Positions 40,251 through 49,528 of a stretch of 64,000 bases of DNA are shown here, piece by piece. The DNA lies in the NCBI RefSeq assembly GCF_045207785.1, contig NZ_CP108777.1:558001-622000 (forward strand), in the 5' to 3' direction. The position numbers and the translations under genes were made by a program. Position 1 is the first letter of the stretch; every line of letters starts with the position of its first letter. Under the pieces are notes generated by a model, which was given only the letters and a program-made list of their open reading frames with translations, did no database searches and was not told the origin of the DNA. This DNA is from Embleya sp045207785. GTDB taxonomy: Bacteria; Actinomycetota; Actinomycetes; Streptomycetales; Streptomycetaceae.

Positions 40251-40640
40251 TCACTTGGTGTCGACGTCACTCGCGGTTCGGTCGGCGCCTTCGGGCCGGG
40301 TGGGTCGGAGCAGAGCGCGCAGTTCGCTCGCCGGGTCGGTGGCGTCGAGGAGGCGCACGCCGTCGGGAAGCAGAACGAGAGGGCCCGAGTTGGCCCGCGC
40401 CGCGACCCGCGCCTGCTCCCAAATCAGGACGATCTGCATGATGACCGCTTGGTAGGCATGGTAGGCGTCGCCTCTGGCGGGCTTCCCGAACCGGCGGTAG
40501 AACTCCTTGTCCACCCGGTTCCGGGCCTGCCCACGTCCCAGTCCGACCCCCGAGAACACCACCACGAACGTACCGGCGGCGAGCGCGATGATCTCCTCGC
40601 GGAGCAACGCCTCGACGCCGGTACCCGAACTCTCGGTCAT
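40251..40640 (-). CDS. Protein of unknown function with one hydrophobic segment (129 aa)
   Basis: Residues 14-35 (EIIALAAGTFVVVFSGVGLG) form a hydrophobic stretch that may be a membrane anchor. A basic, aromatic region (RNRVDKEFYRRFGKPARGDAYHAYQAVIMQIVLIWEQARVAAR) and a polar tail follow. The start MTESSG at 40640 was chosen over an ATG three codons upstream. It is the first gene of a two-gene unit with the CTCGCPS protein. The family is not recognised. Confidence 0.6.
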   Translation of the reverse strand: MTESSGTGVEALLREEIIALAAGTFVVVFSGVGLGRGQARNRVDKEFYRRFGKPARGDAYHAYQAVIMQIVLIWEQARVAARANSGPLVLLPDGVRLLDATDPASELRALLRPTRPEGADRTASDVDTK

Positions 40641-40766
40641 GACCGGCACGCTACCAACACGCGTGCGTCGCCGGTCCGCCGATCCCGCACGGATCAGAGG
40701 GACGTGAAACCCGGGTGCTCGCGGAGCGCTTTCGCCGCTCGCCCGGTCAGCGCGGAGCGCCGACCA

Positions 40767-41966
40767 TCACTTGCACAGAGCGGTGTCGACGAGAGCGTCG
40801 GTATGCGCGGAACCCGCCGCGGTGGGCGCCCTGTTGGCGGTGACGGCGATCGCGACGGCGCGGCCGTCATCGGTGACGCCGTTGCGCGTGGCGTAGCCGG
40901 GGGTGTCACCGCCATGCCCCCAGGTCAGGCCGCCGCAGCTCAGCGGCAGGCTGGACACCCCCAGCCCGTACCGAGCGCCGGACCCCATGCCGAACTCGTC
41001 GGGGATCGGGACGGTGGTGCGCATCTGGGCGAGTTCCGCCGGCCCCAGGAGCTTGCCGCCGACCAGGGCGGAGAAGAAGCGGTTCAGGTCGCTCGGGGTG
41101 GAGATCAGCTGCCCGGCGGTCCATCCCCAGGAGGGGTCGAGCCGTGTGATGTCCTCGAATGGTCCCCCGGGCTTCGGCACCTGGTAGCCCTGGGGGTGGG
41201 CTTCCCGGATGCCCTCGTCGCCCACACCGGGGAAGTAGGTGTGGCGCAGTCCGATGCGGTCGATGACGCGGTCGGTGATCTGCTCGGCGACCGGCCGGCC
41301 GGTGACCTTCTCGATGAGCAAGCCGGCCAGGATGTAGTTCGTGTTGCTGTACGACCAACGGGTCCCGGGAGCGAAGAGCGCCTCGTGGGCGAGCGCCACG
41401 TCGAGCAGGGTGCGGGGCTGGTAGTAGGTGTGGCGGCCCTCGCCGAGCACGTCGTTGATGATGTAGTCGGTGTAGTTGGGCAGTCCGCTGGTGTGCTGGA
41501 GCAACTGGCGTATGGTGATGTTTCGGCCGTCTATGCCCACTCCCCGCACCAGGTTCGGCAGGTATCGCTCGATGGGGGCGTCGAGGGCGACCTTGCCTTC
41601 GCCGACCAGTTGCAGGACGACCGTGGCGGTGAACACCTTGGTGTTGCTGCCCGCCCGGACCTGCCCGTCGACCGGTGCCTTCTTTCCGGTCCGCAAGTCC
41701 GCGACGCCGACAGCGTAGTTGCGGGAACGCCCGTCCCGGTCGACGGTGGCGGCCAGGGCGGCGGGGAACTGGTCGTCGTGCACCAGACGTTCCAGCCCCT
41801 GCCGCACGACATCACGAGAAGCAGGCGTCTGCGCCGCCGACGCGGGCAGCGTGCCGCCGCTTACGGCCAGGGCCGTGGCGACCACGGCCACCGTCGTGAT
41901 CCCACGCCGAAACCCGGACGACGACGAGACACGGACACGGACACGGGCCGAAGAACGATCGGTCAT
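40767..41966 (-). CDS. Secreted serine hydrolase, class C beta-lactamase / D-Ala-D-Ala carboxypeptidase type (399 aa)
   Basis: A signal peptide (basic start, hydrophobic TTVAVVATALAVSGG, cleavage after PASA near residue 44) precedes the catalytic domain. The motifs are Ser107-x-x-Lys110 in RAGSNTKVFTATVVLQL, the Tyr motif in TRWSYSNTNYILAGLLIEKVTG, and HGG in LTWGHGGDTPGY. This is the pattern of Streptomyces R61-type carboxypeptidases and class C lactamases that act outside the cell. The ATG at 41966 has AAGGAAGG 7 nt upstream. Single gene. Confidence 0.93.
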   Translation of the reverse strand: MTDRSSARVRVRVSSSSGFRRGITTVAVVATALAVSGGTLPASAAQTPASRDVVRQGLERLVHDDQFPAALAATVDRDGRSRNYAVGVADLRTGKKAPVDGQVRAGSNTKVFTATVVLQLVGEGKVALDAPIERYLPNLVRGVGIDGRNITIRQLLQHTSGLPNYTDYIINDVLGEGRHTYYQPRTLLDVALAHEALFAPGTRWSYSNTNYILAGLLIEKVTGRPVAEQITDRVIDRIGLRHTYFPGVGDEGIREAHPQGYQVPKPGGPFEDITRLDPSWGWTAGQLISTPSDLNRFFSALVGGKLLGPAELAQMRTTVPIPDEFGMGSGARYGLGVSSLPLSCGGLTWGHGGDTPGYATRNGVTDDGRAVAIAVTANRAPTAAGSAHTDALVDTALCK

Positions 41967-42467
41967 GGAGAACCTTCCTTGCGCACCCTGCCGGGTGCAT
42001 CGGTCACTCGGAACATCGCGTGCGCGGCAGCACGAACCGCTGTGCCCCGAGCGTTGGCGCGCTCGTGCAACACGGTTACGGGCATGGGGAGATGGAGCAG
42101 CCCGAGCACGGTGGCGGTACCGGCGCGCGGCGGCCGGAACAGGTCCTCATGCCGCAACGGCCCTGTACACAAGGGGCACTCCGCAGCACGGTGAATCCTG
42201 TGGTCGCATGCCCAGAGACTAGGAAGCCACCCCGGTGCGACTCATCATCCGCGGGCACGAGGACCCGGGTACCGCCCCCGGGCCCACGACCGGTACCCGA
42301 GTCCCGATTCGGTCTCGTCCTCCGGGGCGAGGCGCGCACATGACGCGCCTGCACCTCGGCCGACCCGGCGCGGGCAGGCACAGGATCACCGAGCCGCTCC
42401 CTCCGCGGGTTCGGTGCCTGTGGGTACGTCCAAGTGCGATGACCGGAAACGTTTGCCGGTCACGGCT
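41967..42467. other. 500-base intergenic region with a long inverted repeat
   Basis: No gene is supported between the serine hydrolase and the response regulator. A 14-bp inverted repeat with one mismatch (42261-42274 and 42291-42304, core CGGGTACCG / CGGTACCCG) encloses 16 nt. It could be a terminator for the two-component operon, which ends about 160 bases away, or an operator. Short frames here lack coding bias. Confidence 0.4.
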
Positions 42468-43148
42468 CTACGCGCCGCCTCCCGGGGCGATCAGGCCGGT
42501 CTCGTAGGCCAGGACGACGGCTTGGACGCGGTCGCGGAGGTCGAGTTTGGACAGGATTCGGCCGATGTGGGTCTTGACCGTGGTCGGGCTCAGGAACAGG
42601 CGGTCGGCGAGTTCGGCGTTGCTGAGGCCGGTCGCGAGCAGGCGCAGCACTTCGAGTTCGCGCGGGGTCAGGTCGGACAGGTCGCGGGGCGCGGTGGCGG
42701 TCTGCGGCTCGTCGCGGTGGGCGAAGCGCTCGATCAGGCGGCGGGTGATCGTGGGCGCGAGCAGCGCGTCGCCGGACTGCACCAGGCATACGGAGGCCAC
42801 CAGATGCTCGGGGGTGACGTCCTTGAGCAGGAAGCCGCTCGCACCGGCGGTGAGCGCGGCGTAGACGTAGTGGTCGAGATCGTAGGTGGTCAGGATGATC
42901 ACGCGGGTGCCGGTCGAGTTCTGGTCGGCGAGGATCCGTCGGGTGGCTTCGATGCCGTCCATCTGTGGCATCCGGATGTCCATCAGGACGACGTCGGGCC
43001 GGGTACGCCGAACCGCGGCGACCGCCTCCACTCCGTCGGCCGCCTCGGCCGTCACCTCGATGCCGTCGGCGGCCAGGATCATCCCGAATCCGGTCCGCAC
43101 CAGGGCCTGGTCGTCGGCGATGACCACGCGCAGCGGTGGCCGGTTCAC
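42468..43148 (-). CDS. LuxR/NarL-type response regulator (226 aa)
   Basis: The receiver domain has VVIADDQALVRTGF, the phosphorylated Asp in VLMDIRMPQMDGIEA, and the conserved Lys in GFLLKDVTPEHLV. The LuxR domain is LTPRELEVLRLLATGLSNAELADRLFLSPTTVKTHIGRILSKLDLRDRVQAVVLAYE. The GTG start overlaps the stop of the kinase gene by 4 nt. Together they probably control the divergent ABC exporter at 44661-47725. Confidence 0.94.
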   Translation of the reverse strand: MNRPPLRVVIADDQALVRTGFGMILAADGIEVTAEAADGVEAVAAVRRTRPDVVLMDIRMPQMDGIEATRRILADQNSTGTRVIILTTYDLDHYVYAALTAGASGFLLKDVTPEHLVASVCLVQSGDALLAPTITRRLIERFAHRDEPQTATAPRDLSDLTPRELEVLRLLATGLSNAELADRLFLSPTTVKTHIGRILSKLDLRDRVQAVVLAYETGLIAPGGGA

Positions 43149-44476
43149 GCCGACCGCCACGGGACTCGGGCCTTGATCCGGTAGCCGCCGGTGAGGGTCG
43201 GCCCGGCCGTCAGTTCGCCGCCGTACAGCGCCAGCCGCTCGCGCAGCCCGATCAGCCCGCGACCGTTGCCGTCCATCGGTGGGCCCTCGCGCACGCTGCC
43301 GGTGTCGATGATCTCGATCTCCAGGCAGTCCCCGGTGTAGCCGATCGTGACGCACGAGGTGGCACCGGGCGCGTGCTTGATCGTGTTGGTCAGCGCCTCC
43401 TGGACGACGCGGTACGTCGCGAGGTCGACCCCGGGCGGCAGCGGGTCGGGCGGCAGCGACACCGCGAGGCTCACCGGCGTCCCGGCGGCGCGTACCCGCT
43501 CGACCAGGGCGCCGAGCCGATCGAGCCCGGGTTGGGGTTCGAGGCCGTCGAGGCGTTCGTTGTCGGGGGCGGCGAGCAGCCCCATCACATGGCGCAGTTC
43601 GGCCATCGCGGCCCTCCCCCCGGCCTCGACCGCCAGCAGCGCTTCCTTCGACCGCTCCGGCGCCGCGTCCATCACCTTGCGCGCCGCCCCCGCCTGGATC
43701 ACCATCACGCTCACATTGTGCGTCACGACGTCGTGCAACTCGGCGGCGATCCGGGATCGTTCCTCCTCCACGGCCCGACGCGTGGCCTCCTGCTGGGCCC
43801 GTTGCAGTTCCGCGTACCGGTCCCGACTCGCCGTCAACTGCCGCCGCCAGAACAGGACCAGGCCGGCCGCCACTCCCGCGACCAGCAGCACGACTCCCGG
43901 GCTCGACCAGCCCGGCAGTACCGGGGCCGAGTCCCGGAACGCGACGCCGGCCAGTACGGCTGCGAGAATCAGCACGGCTATCGCCCGCGCCCGGTATCGG
44001 CTGTAGACGACGGCGCTGTAGGCGCCGATGACACAGGCCAGCACGTTGATCCAGGACGTGTCGTCCTCGCCGATGACCACCGCCGCGCCCAGCACCGTGG
44101 CGAAGGCGACCAGCGGATACCGGCGCCGGGCCACCAGCGGCAGCACCGACAACGCCACCAGCGGCCAGGGCACCGAGGACGGCCCCTGGTCCGGCACCCC
44201 CGGGGGCGGGGGCAGCCGAGGCGGCGGCGGCGGGGCTTCGAACGGGGGGCTCTTCGTGTCGATCCTGACCGGTCCGCTGTCGGGATAGCGCACCGCCACT
44301 ATCAGCGCGATGACCGCCAGCAGGACCGCCAGCACCACATCGGCGCGCACCGCCCCGCGCGAGAGCGGCGCGGCCCCCTCCTCCGCACGCAGCGCGACGC
44401 CCAGTTGCCGACGCCATCCGCGCCGGTCCTCCTTGTTCACCGGCTCATTGTGCGGCCCGCCCGCTCCGGGACGCAT
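43145..44476 (-). CDS. Membrane histidine kinase, HisKA_3 type (443 aa)
   Basis: The N-terminal part has membrane segments (ADVVLAVLLAVIALIVAVRY, WPLVALSVLPLVARRRYPLVAFATVLGAAVVIG, GVVLLVAGVAAGLVLFWRRQ) and a proline-rich outer stretch. The dimerisation motif is EEERSRIAAELHDVVTHNVSVMVIQAGAA, and the ATPase domain has VVQEALTNTIKHAPG and GRGLIGLRERLALYGGEL. It matches the sensor kinases beside actinomycete FtsX-type exporters. A GTG about 12 codons in (VNKEDRR) is an alternative start. Confidence 0.93.
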   Translation of the reverse strand: MRPGAGGPHNEPVNKEDRRGWRRQLGVALRAEEGAAPLSRGAVRADVVLAVLLAVIALIVAVRYPDSGPVRIDTKSPPFEAPPPPPRLPPPPGVPDQGPSSVPWPLVALSVLPLVARRRYPLVAFATVLGAAVVIGEDDTSWINVLACVIGAYSAVVYSRYRARAIAVLILAAVLAGVAFRDSAPVLPGWSSPGVVLLVAGVAAGLVLFWRRQLTASRDRYAELQRAQQEATRRAVEEERSRIAAELHDVVTHNVSVMVIQAGAARKVMDAAPERSKEALLAVEAGGRAAMAELRHVMGLLAAPDNERLDGLEPQPGLDRLGALVERVRAAGTPVSLAVSLPPDPLPPGVDLATYRVVQEALTNTIKHAPGATSCVTIGYTGDCLEIEIIDTGSVREGPPMDGNGRGLIGLRERLALYGGELTAGPTLTGGYRIKARVPWRSA

Positions 44477-44660
44477 CAGCCTGCGCGACCAACGCCCCGC
44501 CTTTCCGGAGTACTTCGCAGGGATGACCCCGCGGCCGGGTCATCCGGAGGAACGGCCGGATGTCGGTGCCGCGACCGACGCGCCGCACCGAACCCGGCGC
44601 CTACGTTCGCTGAGGCCGGCAACGGCACGAGCCTCTCGACCCCAAGGACGGACAATTCCC

Positions 44661-45353
44661 ATGACTGACGTGATCGAACTGGAGGGCGTGGCCAAGCGCT
44701 ACGACAGCGCCGGCGCGCCCGCGCTCGGACCGCTCGACCTCGGCGTCGCCCGGGGCGAGGCGCTCGCGGTGACGGGGCCCTCCGGCAGCGGCAAGTCCAC
44801 GCTGCTGAACCTGGTCGCGGGCCTGGACAAGCCGACCCAGGGCGCCGTGACCGTGGCCGGGCGGCGGATCGACGGGCTGAGCGAGCACGCGCTGGCCCGC
44901 TTCCGCCGCGAACAGATCGGCATGGTCTTCCAGTTCTTCAATCTGCTCGACGACCTCACCGTCGCCGACAACATCCAGCTCCCCGCCCAACTGACCGGCA
45001 CCACGCGGCGCAAGGCGGCGGCCCGCGCCGGTGAACTCATGGAGGTGCTGGGCATCCAAAAGCACGCCCGCGCCTACCCGGGCCGGCTGTCCGGCGGCGA
45101 GCGCCAGCGGGTCGCGGTGGCCAGGGCGCTGGTCAACCGACCCGCGCTGCTGCTCGCCGACGAGCCGACCGGCGCGCTCGACACCGCCTCGGGCCACGAC
45201 GTACGGGAGTTGCTGGTGGATCTGCACCGCCAGGGGCAGACCATCGTGCTGGTGACCCACGACCTCGAACTGGCGAAGGCGTGCGCGAGCCGCACGATCC
45301 ACCTGGTCGACGGCCACCTCGCCCTCGACACGCGCGCGGAGGCCGTCCGATGA
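44661..45353 (+). CDS. ABC transporter ATP-binding protein (230 aa)
   Basis: Walker A is in VTGPSGSGKSTLLNLVAGL, Q-loop in GMVFQFFNLLDDLTV, signature in YPGRLSGGERQRVAVARALV, Walker B in ALLLADEPTGALDTASG and switch His in LVTHDLEL. This is the MacB/LolD class serving FtsX-type permeases. Its TGA overlaps the permease ATG (ATGA). It is divergent from the preceding two-component operon, a standard arrangement for drug- or peptide-responsive exporters. Confidence 0.93.
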   Translation: MTDVIELEGVAKRYDSAGAPALGPLDLGVARGEALAVTGPSGSGKSTLLNLVAGLDKPTQGAVTVAGRRIDGLSEHALARFRREQIGMVFQFFNLLDDLTVADNIQLPAQLTGTTRRKAAARAGELMEVLGIQKHARAYPGRLSGGERQRVAVARALVNRPALLLADEPTGALDTASGHDVRELLVDLHRQGQTIVLVTHDLELAKACASRTIHLVDGHLALDTRAEAVR

Positions 45354-47725
45354 TCTCCTTCGGCTCCGGCGCGCTCGGCAGGGTCGTCCGCTCCGGGGTG
45401 GGCCGGCGGCGGGTACAGACCCTGGTGATCGCCCTGGCCACGATGATGGCGGTGGCCTCGGCGGTGGTCGCCGGCTCGCTCATGGTCGCCGCCGACGCGC
45501 CCTTCGACCACGCGTTCGCGCAGCAGCACGGTGCGCATCTGAGCGCGCAGTTCGATCCGGCCAAGGCGAGCACGGCGCAACTGGAGGCCACCGGGCAGGT
45601 GGCGGGTGTCACCGCGACCGCGGGGCCGTACCCGTCCACGATGATCCACCCGGTGGACCGCGATGGCGTGCACCTTCCGGCGCTGACCCTGGTCGGGCGA
45701 AGCGGCCCGCGCGCCGACGTGGACGACCTGGATCTCAAGTCCGGCCGGTGGGCGGCGAAGCCGGGCGAGATCGTGTTGTCCGCCTCGTTCGGCGGCCCCG
45801 CCGTCGAGCTCGGCGCCATCCTGAAGACCTCGGACGCCGCGGACAGCCCGACCCTGACCATCGTCGGCATCGCCCTGTCGGCGAGCAAGACCGCCGACAC
45901 CTGGGCGACCCCCGAGCAGGTCGAGGCGCTGGCCTCGGCGGACAACCCGCTCACCAGCCAGATGCTCTATCGCTTCACCGCCGCGGGAACAAACGGCGAG
46001 ATCGCCGCCGCCCGGACCGAACTCGCCGCCGCAGTGCCGCCCGGGGCGCTGCTGGGCAGCCAGTCCTATCTCGACACCAAGCGCGCCGCCGATCAGGGCG
46101 CCGCGCCGACGATCCCCTTCCTGATGGCCTTCGGCGCGCTCGGCATCGCGATGTCGGTGATCATCGTCGGCAGTGTGGTCAGTGGTGCGGTCGGCACCGG
46201 CCTGCGCAGGATCGGCATCCTCAAGGCCATCGGCTTCACCCCGCGCGAGGTCGTGCGCGCCTACGTGGCCCAGGCGATGATCCCGGCCGCGGTCGGCATC
46301 GCCCTCGGGGTCGTGCTGGGAAACCTGATGGCGCTGCCGCTGCTGGCGGACACCGAGGAGGCGTACGGCGACACGTCGCTGTCGGTGGCCTGGTGGGTGG
46401 ATGTCGTGGTGCCGGTAGCCGCGCTGCTCATCGTCGCGGTCGCGGCGCTGGTGCCCGCGCTGCGGGCCGGGAGGCTGCGTACCGTCGAGGCGATCGCGGT
46501 CGGCCGGGCGCCGCGCACGGGGCGCGGCCAGTGGGCGCATCGGGCGGCGGGGCGGCTGCCGCTGCCCCGGGCGGTGACCTACGGTCTCGCGGGCCCCTTC
46601 GCGCACCCGGTACGTACGCTCGCGATGCTGCTCGCGGTGGCCTTCGGCACCGTGGCGGCGACCTTCGCCGTGGGCCTGACCGCGTCCTTGAACGCGGTCG
46701 GCGACGCCCAGGACCCGGAAGACCGTGCGGCGGTCACCGTCATCGCCTCCGGCGCACCGGACGGCGGACCCGGTGTACCGCTGCGCAGGGGGCCCAATGC
46801 CGCCGCCCCGACCGTCGACCCGGCGCCGATGCGCGCCGCCATCGAGGCACAGGCGGGCACCGCCTCGTACTACGGCATGACCGAGGCGGAGGTCACCGTG
46901 ACCGGGGTCTCCGGCGTCTCCCGGGCCCACCTCTACCAGGGCGACTCGCGTCCCGGCAGCTACGAGATGATCTCCGGGCACTGGATCGGCGGCGCGGGGC
47001 AGGCCGTGGTGCCCACCCGCTTCCTGGAACGGACCGGCACCCGGATCGGTGACACCGTGCGGGTGACCTACCAGGGGGACACGCAGACATTGCGGATCGT
47101 CGGCGAGGCCTTCGACGGGTCGGACGACGGCATGCGAATCCACGCGGACCTCGGCACGTTCGCCGCGGCCCGGCCCGACGTCTTCCTGGTGGAGCTGAAG
47201 CCGGGCGTCTCCTCCGCCGAGTACGCCGAGAGCCTCGCCGCGGTGCTACAGCCCCTGGGCGGCGACGCCATGGCCAACTCCCCCTCGGAGTCGGAGGGCA
47301 TGATCGTCATCCTGAACGCGATGGCGGCGCTGCTCACCCTCATGCTGGTCTCCGTGGCGGCCCTCGGCGTGCTCAACTCGGTCGTCCTGGACACCCGGGA
47401 ACGCGTGCACGACATCGGCGTCTGCAAGGCGCTCGGCATGACGCCGCGCCAGACCGTGAGCCTCGTGCTCTCCTCGGTGGCCGGGATCGGCCTGCTCGGC
47501 GGCCTGGTCGGGGTGCCGGCCGGGTTCGCGCTGCACGCCTATGTGTTGCCGGTGATGGGCCATGCGGCGGGCACGAATCTGCCGCCGAGCGTCCTCGAGG
47601 TGTACGACGCGCCGCAGCTGGTCCTGCTGGGGCTCGCGGGCGTGGTGATCGCGATCCTGGGCGCGCTCGTGCCCGCGGGATGGGCGGCCAGGGCCCGCAC
47701 GGCAACGGCGCTGCGCACCGAGTAG
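45350..47725 (+). CDS. FtsX-type ABC transporter permease (791 aa)
   Basis: The first membrane segment is LVIALATMMAVASAVVAGSLMVAA, followed by an extracytoplasmic domain. A first FtsX core has GALGIAMSVIIVGSVVSGAVGTGLRRIGILKAIGFTPREVVRAYV. A second outer domain precedes the second core MIVILNAMAALLTLMLVSVAALGVLNSVVLDTRERVHDIGVCKALGMTPRQTVSLVL. The duplicated permease fits the large exporter class. The ATPase gene is translationally coupled upstream. Substrate unknown. Confidence 0.93.
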   Translation: MISFGSGALGRVVRSGVGRRRVQTLVIALATMMAVASAVVAGSLMVAADAPFDHAFAQQHGAHLSAQFDPAKASTAQLEATGQVAGVTATAGPYPSTMIHPVDRDGVHLPALTLVGRSGPRADVDDLDLKSGRWAAKPGEIVLSASFGGPAVELGAILKTSDAADSPTLTIVGIALSASKTADTWATPEQVEALASADNPLTSQMLYRFTAAGTNGEIAAARTELAAAVPPGALLGSQSYLDTKRAADQGAAPTIPFLMAFGALGIAMSVIIVGSVVSGAVGTGLRRIGILKAIGFTPREVVRAYVAQAMIPAAVGIALGVVLGNLMALPLLADTEEAYGDTSLSVAWWVDVVVPVAALLIVAVAALVPALRAGRLRTVEAIAVGRAPRTGRGQWAHRAAGRLPLPRAVTYGLAGPFAHPVRTLAMLLAVAFGTVAATFAVGLTASLNAVGDAQDPEDRAAVTVIASGAPDGGPGVPLRRGPNAAAPTVDPAPMRAAIEAQAGTASYYGMTEAEVTVTGVSGVSRAHLYQGDSRPGSYEMISGHWIGGAGQAVVPTRFLERTGTRIGDTVRVTYQGDTQTLRIVGEAFDGSDDGMRIHADLGTFAAARPDVFLVELKPGVSSAEYAESLAAVLQPLGGDAMANSPSESEGMIVILNAMAALLTLMLVSVAALGVLNSVVLDTRERVHDIGVCKALGMTPRQTVSLVLSSVAGIGLLGGLVGVPAGFALHAYVLPVMGHAAGTNLPPSVLEVYDAPQLVLLGLAGVVIAILGALVPAGWAARARTATALRTE

Positions 47726-47768
47726 GTCCCGGCGGCCGCAGCACCGGGCCGGGCCCGGGCGGGGTCGA

Positions 47769-47818
47769 GGCTCTTGACGATCGCCACCGCCGCGGCTCTC
47801 GACGATCACCACCGCCGC
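47769..47818. repeat. 25-bp tandem duplication in a gene-free region
   Basis: Two adjacent 25-bp copies (47769-47793 and 47794-47818; both end ACCACCGCCGC or GCCACCGCCGC) differ at two positions. They lie in the 405-base gap 47726-48130 between the permease and the universal stress protein, where no gene is seen. Each copy contains a TTGACGA- or TCGACGA-like sequence. Confidence 0.7.
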
Positions 47819-48130
47819 CGGACGGTCGGGCCCTTCCCGGGCGGGGAGAGGCCCCACCGTCCCGGCGGCCGCACCGTGTCGTCGAGGATGCGCGGTCGGT
47901 GACCGTGGTCGGTACGCCGCGCCGCGATCACCCGATCCCGCCCCCGGCGGATGTCCTCGGCACCGGTGGCCGCCGCCGCACCGGGCGCGGACACCGTCTC
48001 CGGTCCGACGTCGGGCCGCTTCGAGGGGCGCCCCGGAGCGGGTCGGCGCGCCATCGAGGCGCTCGCGGAGAGACAGTGGAAGTCAGCACCGCGATCGAGG
48101 CGGGTTCCCCCACGGTGATCGGAAGCTGTC

Positions 48131-49099
48131 ATGACAACCGGACGTCGGCCCGTGGTGGCCGGAGTGGAGAATTCGGCGGCGGGCATGATCGCCGTCACAT
48201 GGGCCGCGGACGAGGCCGCACGGCACGCGCTGCCGCTGCGCCTGGTCCACGCGTCGGAGTGGCCCGCCGGGCCGGCGGAAGCGCCGGATGGGACTCGGGC
48301 GAGTCGGCATGGCCCGCTGCACGCCACGCACGCCTTCGACTGGACGACCGAGACCTATCCCGACGCCGGCGTCCCGGTGCCCCGCCGCAGCTGGGCCGAG
48401 CGGCGCCACGAGGCCGACGAGGCCCTGCTGGACAAGGCACGGACCGTGGCCACCACCCGCAGACCGGGCCTGGAAGTGAGCACGGCCACGATCGAGGGCC
48501 GGCCGGTGGACGTGCTGCGCCTGGAGGCCCGCGACGCGGCCATCCTCGTGCTCGGATCACGCCGGTTGTCCGCCCTCACGGAACTGTTGACCACGGGCAG
48601 CATCGCCGTCCCGCTGAGCGCGCACGCACCGTGTCCGGTGGCGGTCGTCCGAGGCCCCGAACCCGCCGCCGGCGTGCCACAGACGGTGGTCGTCGGGATC
48701 GACGGTTCGCCCGGTTGCGAGCACGCCGTCGGCTACGCCTTCGAGACCGCCTCCCTGCGCGGCGCCACCCTCCAGGCCATCCAGGTGCGCCCGCCGACGG
48801 CGAACATGGTCGCCGCCTTCGGCAGCGAGGACGAGGTCGAGGAAGCCCAGATCCGGCTGAGCGAGACCCTCGCCGGATGGAGCGAGAAGTATCCCGACGT
48901 GCCCGTCGACCGCGTCACCGTCCTCGGCCACCGTGTCCGCGCGCTCGCGGACGCCGCCCAGGACGCGCTCTGCCTGGTGGTGGGCACCCGCGGCGTGGGC
49001 GGGTTCCGCGGCATGCTCCTGGGATCGGTCAGCCAGGGCCTGATCCACCACGCGCCCGGCCCCCTGGTGATCGTCCCGCACAAGGACGACACCAGGTGA
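48131..49099 (+). CDS. Universal stress protein, two USP domains (322 aa)
   Basis: Two tandem USP domains are visible. The first is VVAGVENSAAGMIAVTWAADEAARHALPLRLVH to ILVLGSRRLSALTELLTTGSIAVPLSAHAPCPVAVVRG. The second is VVVGIDGSPGCEHAVGYAFETASLRGATLQAIQ to LVVGTRGVGGFRGMLLGSVSQGLIHHAPGPLVIVPHK. The second domain keeps the ATP-binding G-x2-G-x9-G-S pattern (GTRGVGGFRG...GSVSQ); the first is degenerate. Common in actinomycetes under stress or dormancy control. GGAAG lies 5 nt before the ATG. Confidence 0.93.
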   Translation: MTTGRRPVVAGVENSAAGMIAVTWAADEAARHALPLRLVHASEWPAGPAEAPDGTRASRHGPLHATHAFDWTTETYPDAGVPVPRRSWAERRHEADEALLDKARTVATTRRPGLEVSTATIEGRPVDVLRLEARDAAILVLGSRRLSALTELLTTGSIAVPLSAHAPCPVAVVRGPEPAAGVPQTVVVGIDGSPGCEHAVGYAFETASLRGATLQAIQVRPPTANMVAAFGSEDEVEEAQIRLSETLAGWSEKYPDVPVDRVTVLGHRVRALADAAQDALCLVVGTRGVGGFRGMLLGSVSQGLIHHAPGPLVIVPHKDDTR

Positions 49100-49165
49100 G
49101 CGGCGGCGCCTCGACGTAGCGGACCGGACGGCGCCTCGGCGGCCACCGCGCCGCGGACCGCGCCG

Positions 49166-49206
49166 GGACGCGCGCACCGCCGGGCGAACCGGCGGTGCGC
49201 GCGTCC
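49166..49206. terminator. Bidirectional hairpin after the universal stress protein gene
   Basis: Perfect 18-bp arms GGACGCGCGCACCGCCGG (49166-49183) and the complement (49189-49206) with a 5-nt GCGAA loop. It lies between the convergent universal stress protein gene and the 90-aa gene and can stop transcription from both sides. Confidence 0.85.
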
Positions 49207-49255
49207 AGGGCGCGTATTCGGTTGTGATCAAGAGGTGCCCAGTGCCGTGACCGGA

Positions 49256-49528
49256 TCAGGGTGAGACGGTGCGGGGCGGCCGTCCATGCACCGCCCCCGA
49301 CGTCGAGGGCTCCCCCGTACGCTCCGACCCCGTCCGCTCGGACCTCGCGCGTCTCGGCGATGTCCGTGCGACCAGGTACACGCACCGCGTGCAGAACGCC
49401 TCCCGCCGCCGGGCCCCGTCCGCCTCTCGAGGTCGCGGCAACGCCGTCCCACAGACCGCGCTGTCCGCCTGTGCCACCACATGCCACACGGCCGCGTCCG
49501 GGCCGTCGACCGCTCTCGTCACACGCAT
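49256..49528 (-). CDS. Small Cys-pair protein (90 aa)
   Basis: The frame MRVTRAVDGPDAAVWHVV, AQADSAVCGTALP, EAFCTRCVYLVART resembles small Streptomyces proteins with a CxnCxxC metal-binding-like arrangement (Cys near 26, 46 and 49). The ATG at 49528 has AAGGGAG about 8 nt upstream, which decides it against a longer frame starting at 49741. It is followed by a Ser/Arg-rich tail. The 321 bases upstream to the divergent regulator start contain no other supported gene. Confidence 0.55.
   Translation of the reverse strand: MRVTRAVDGPDAAVWHVVAQADSAVCGTALPRPREADGARRREAFCTRCVYLVARTSPRRARSERTGSERTGEPSTSGAVHGRPPRTVSP

Noticed and set aside
42235..42507. 90-codon plus-strand frame in the intergenic region before the response regulator
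   Set aside because: Its end overlaps the 3' end of the regulator gene, it has no ribosome-binding site and no coding bias.
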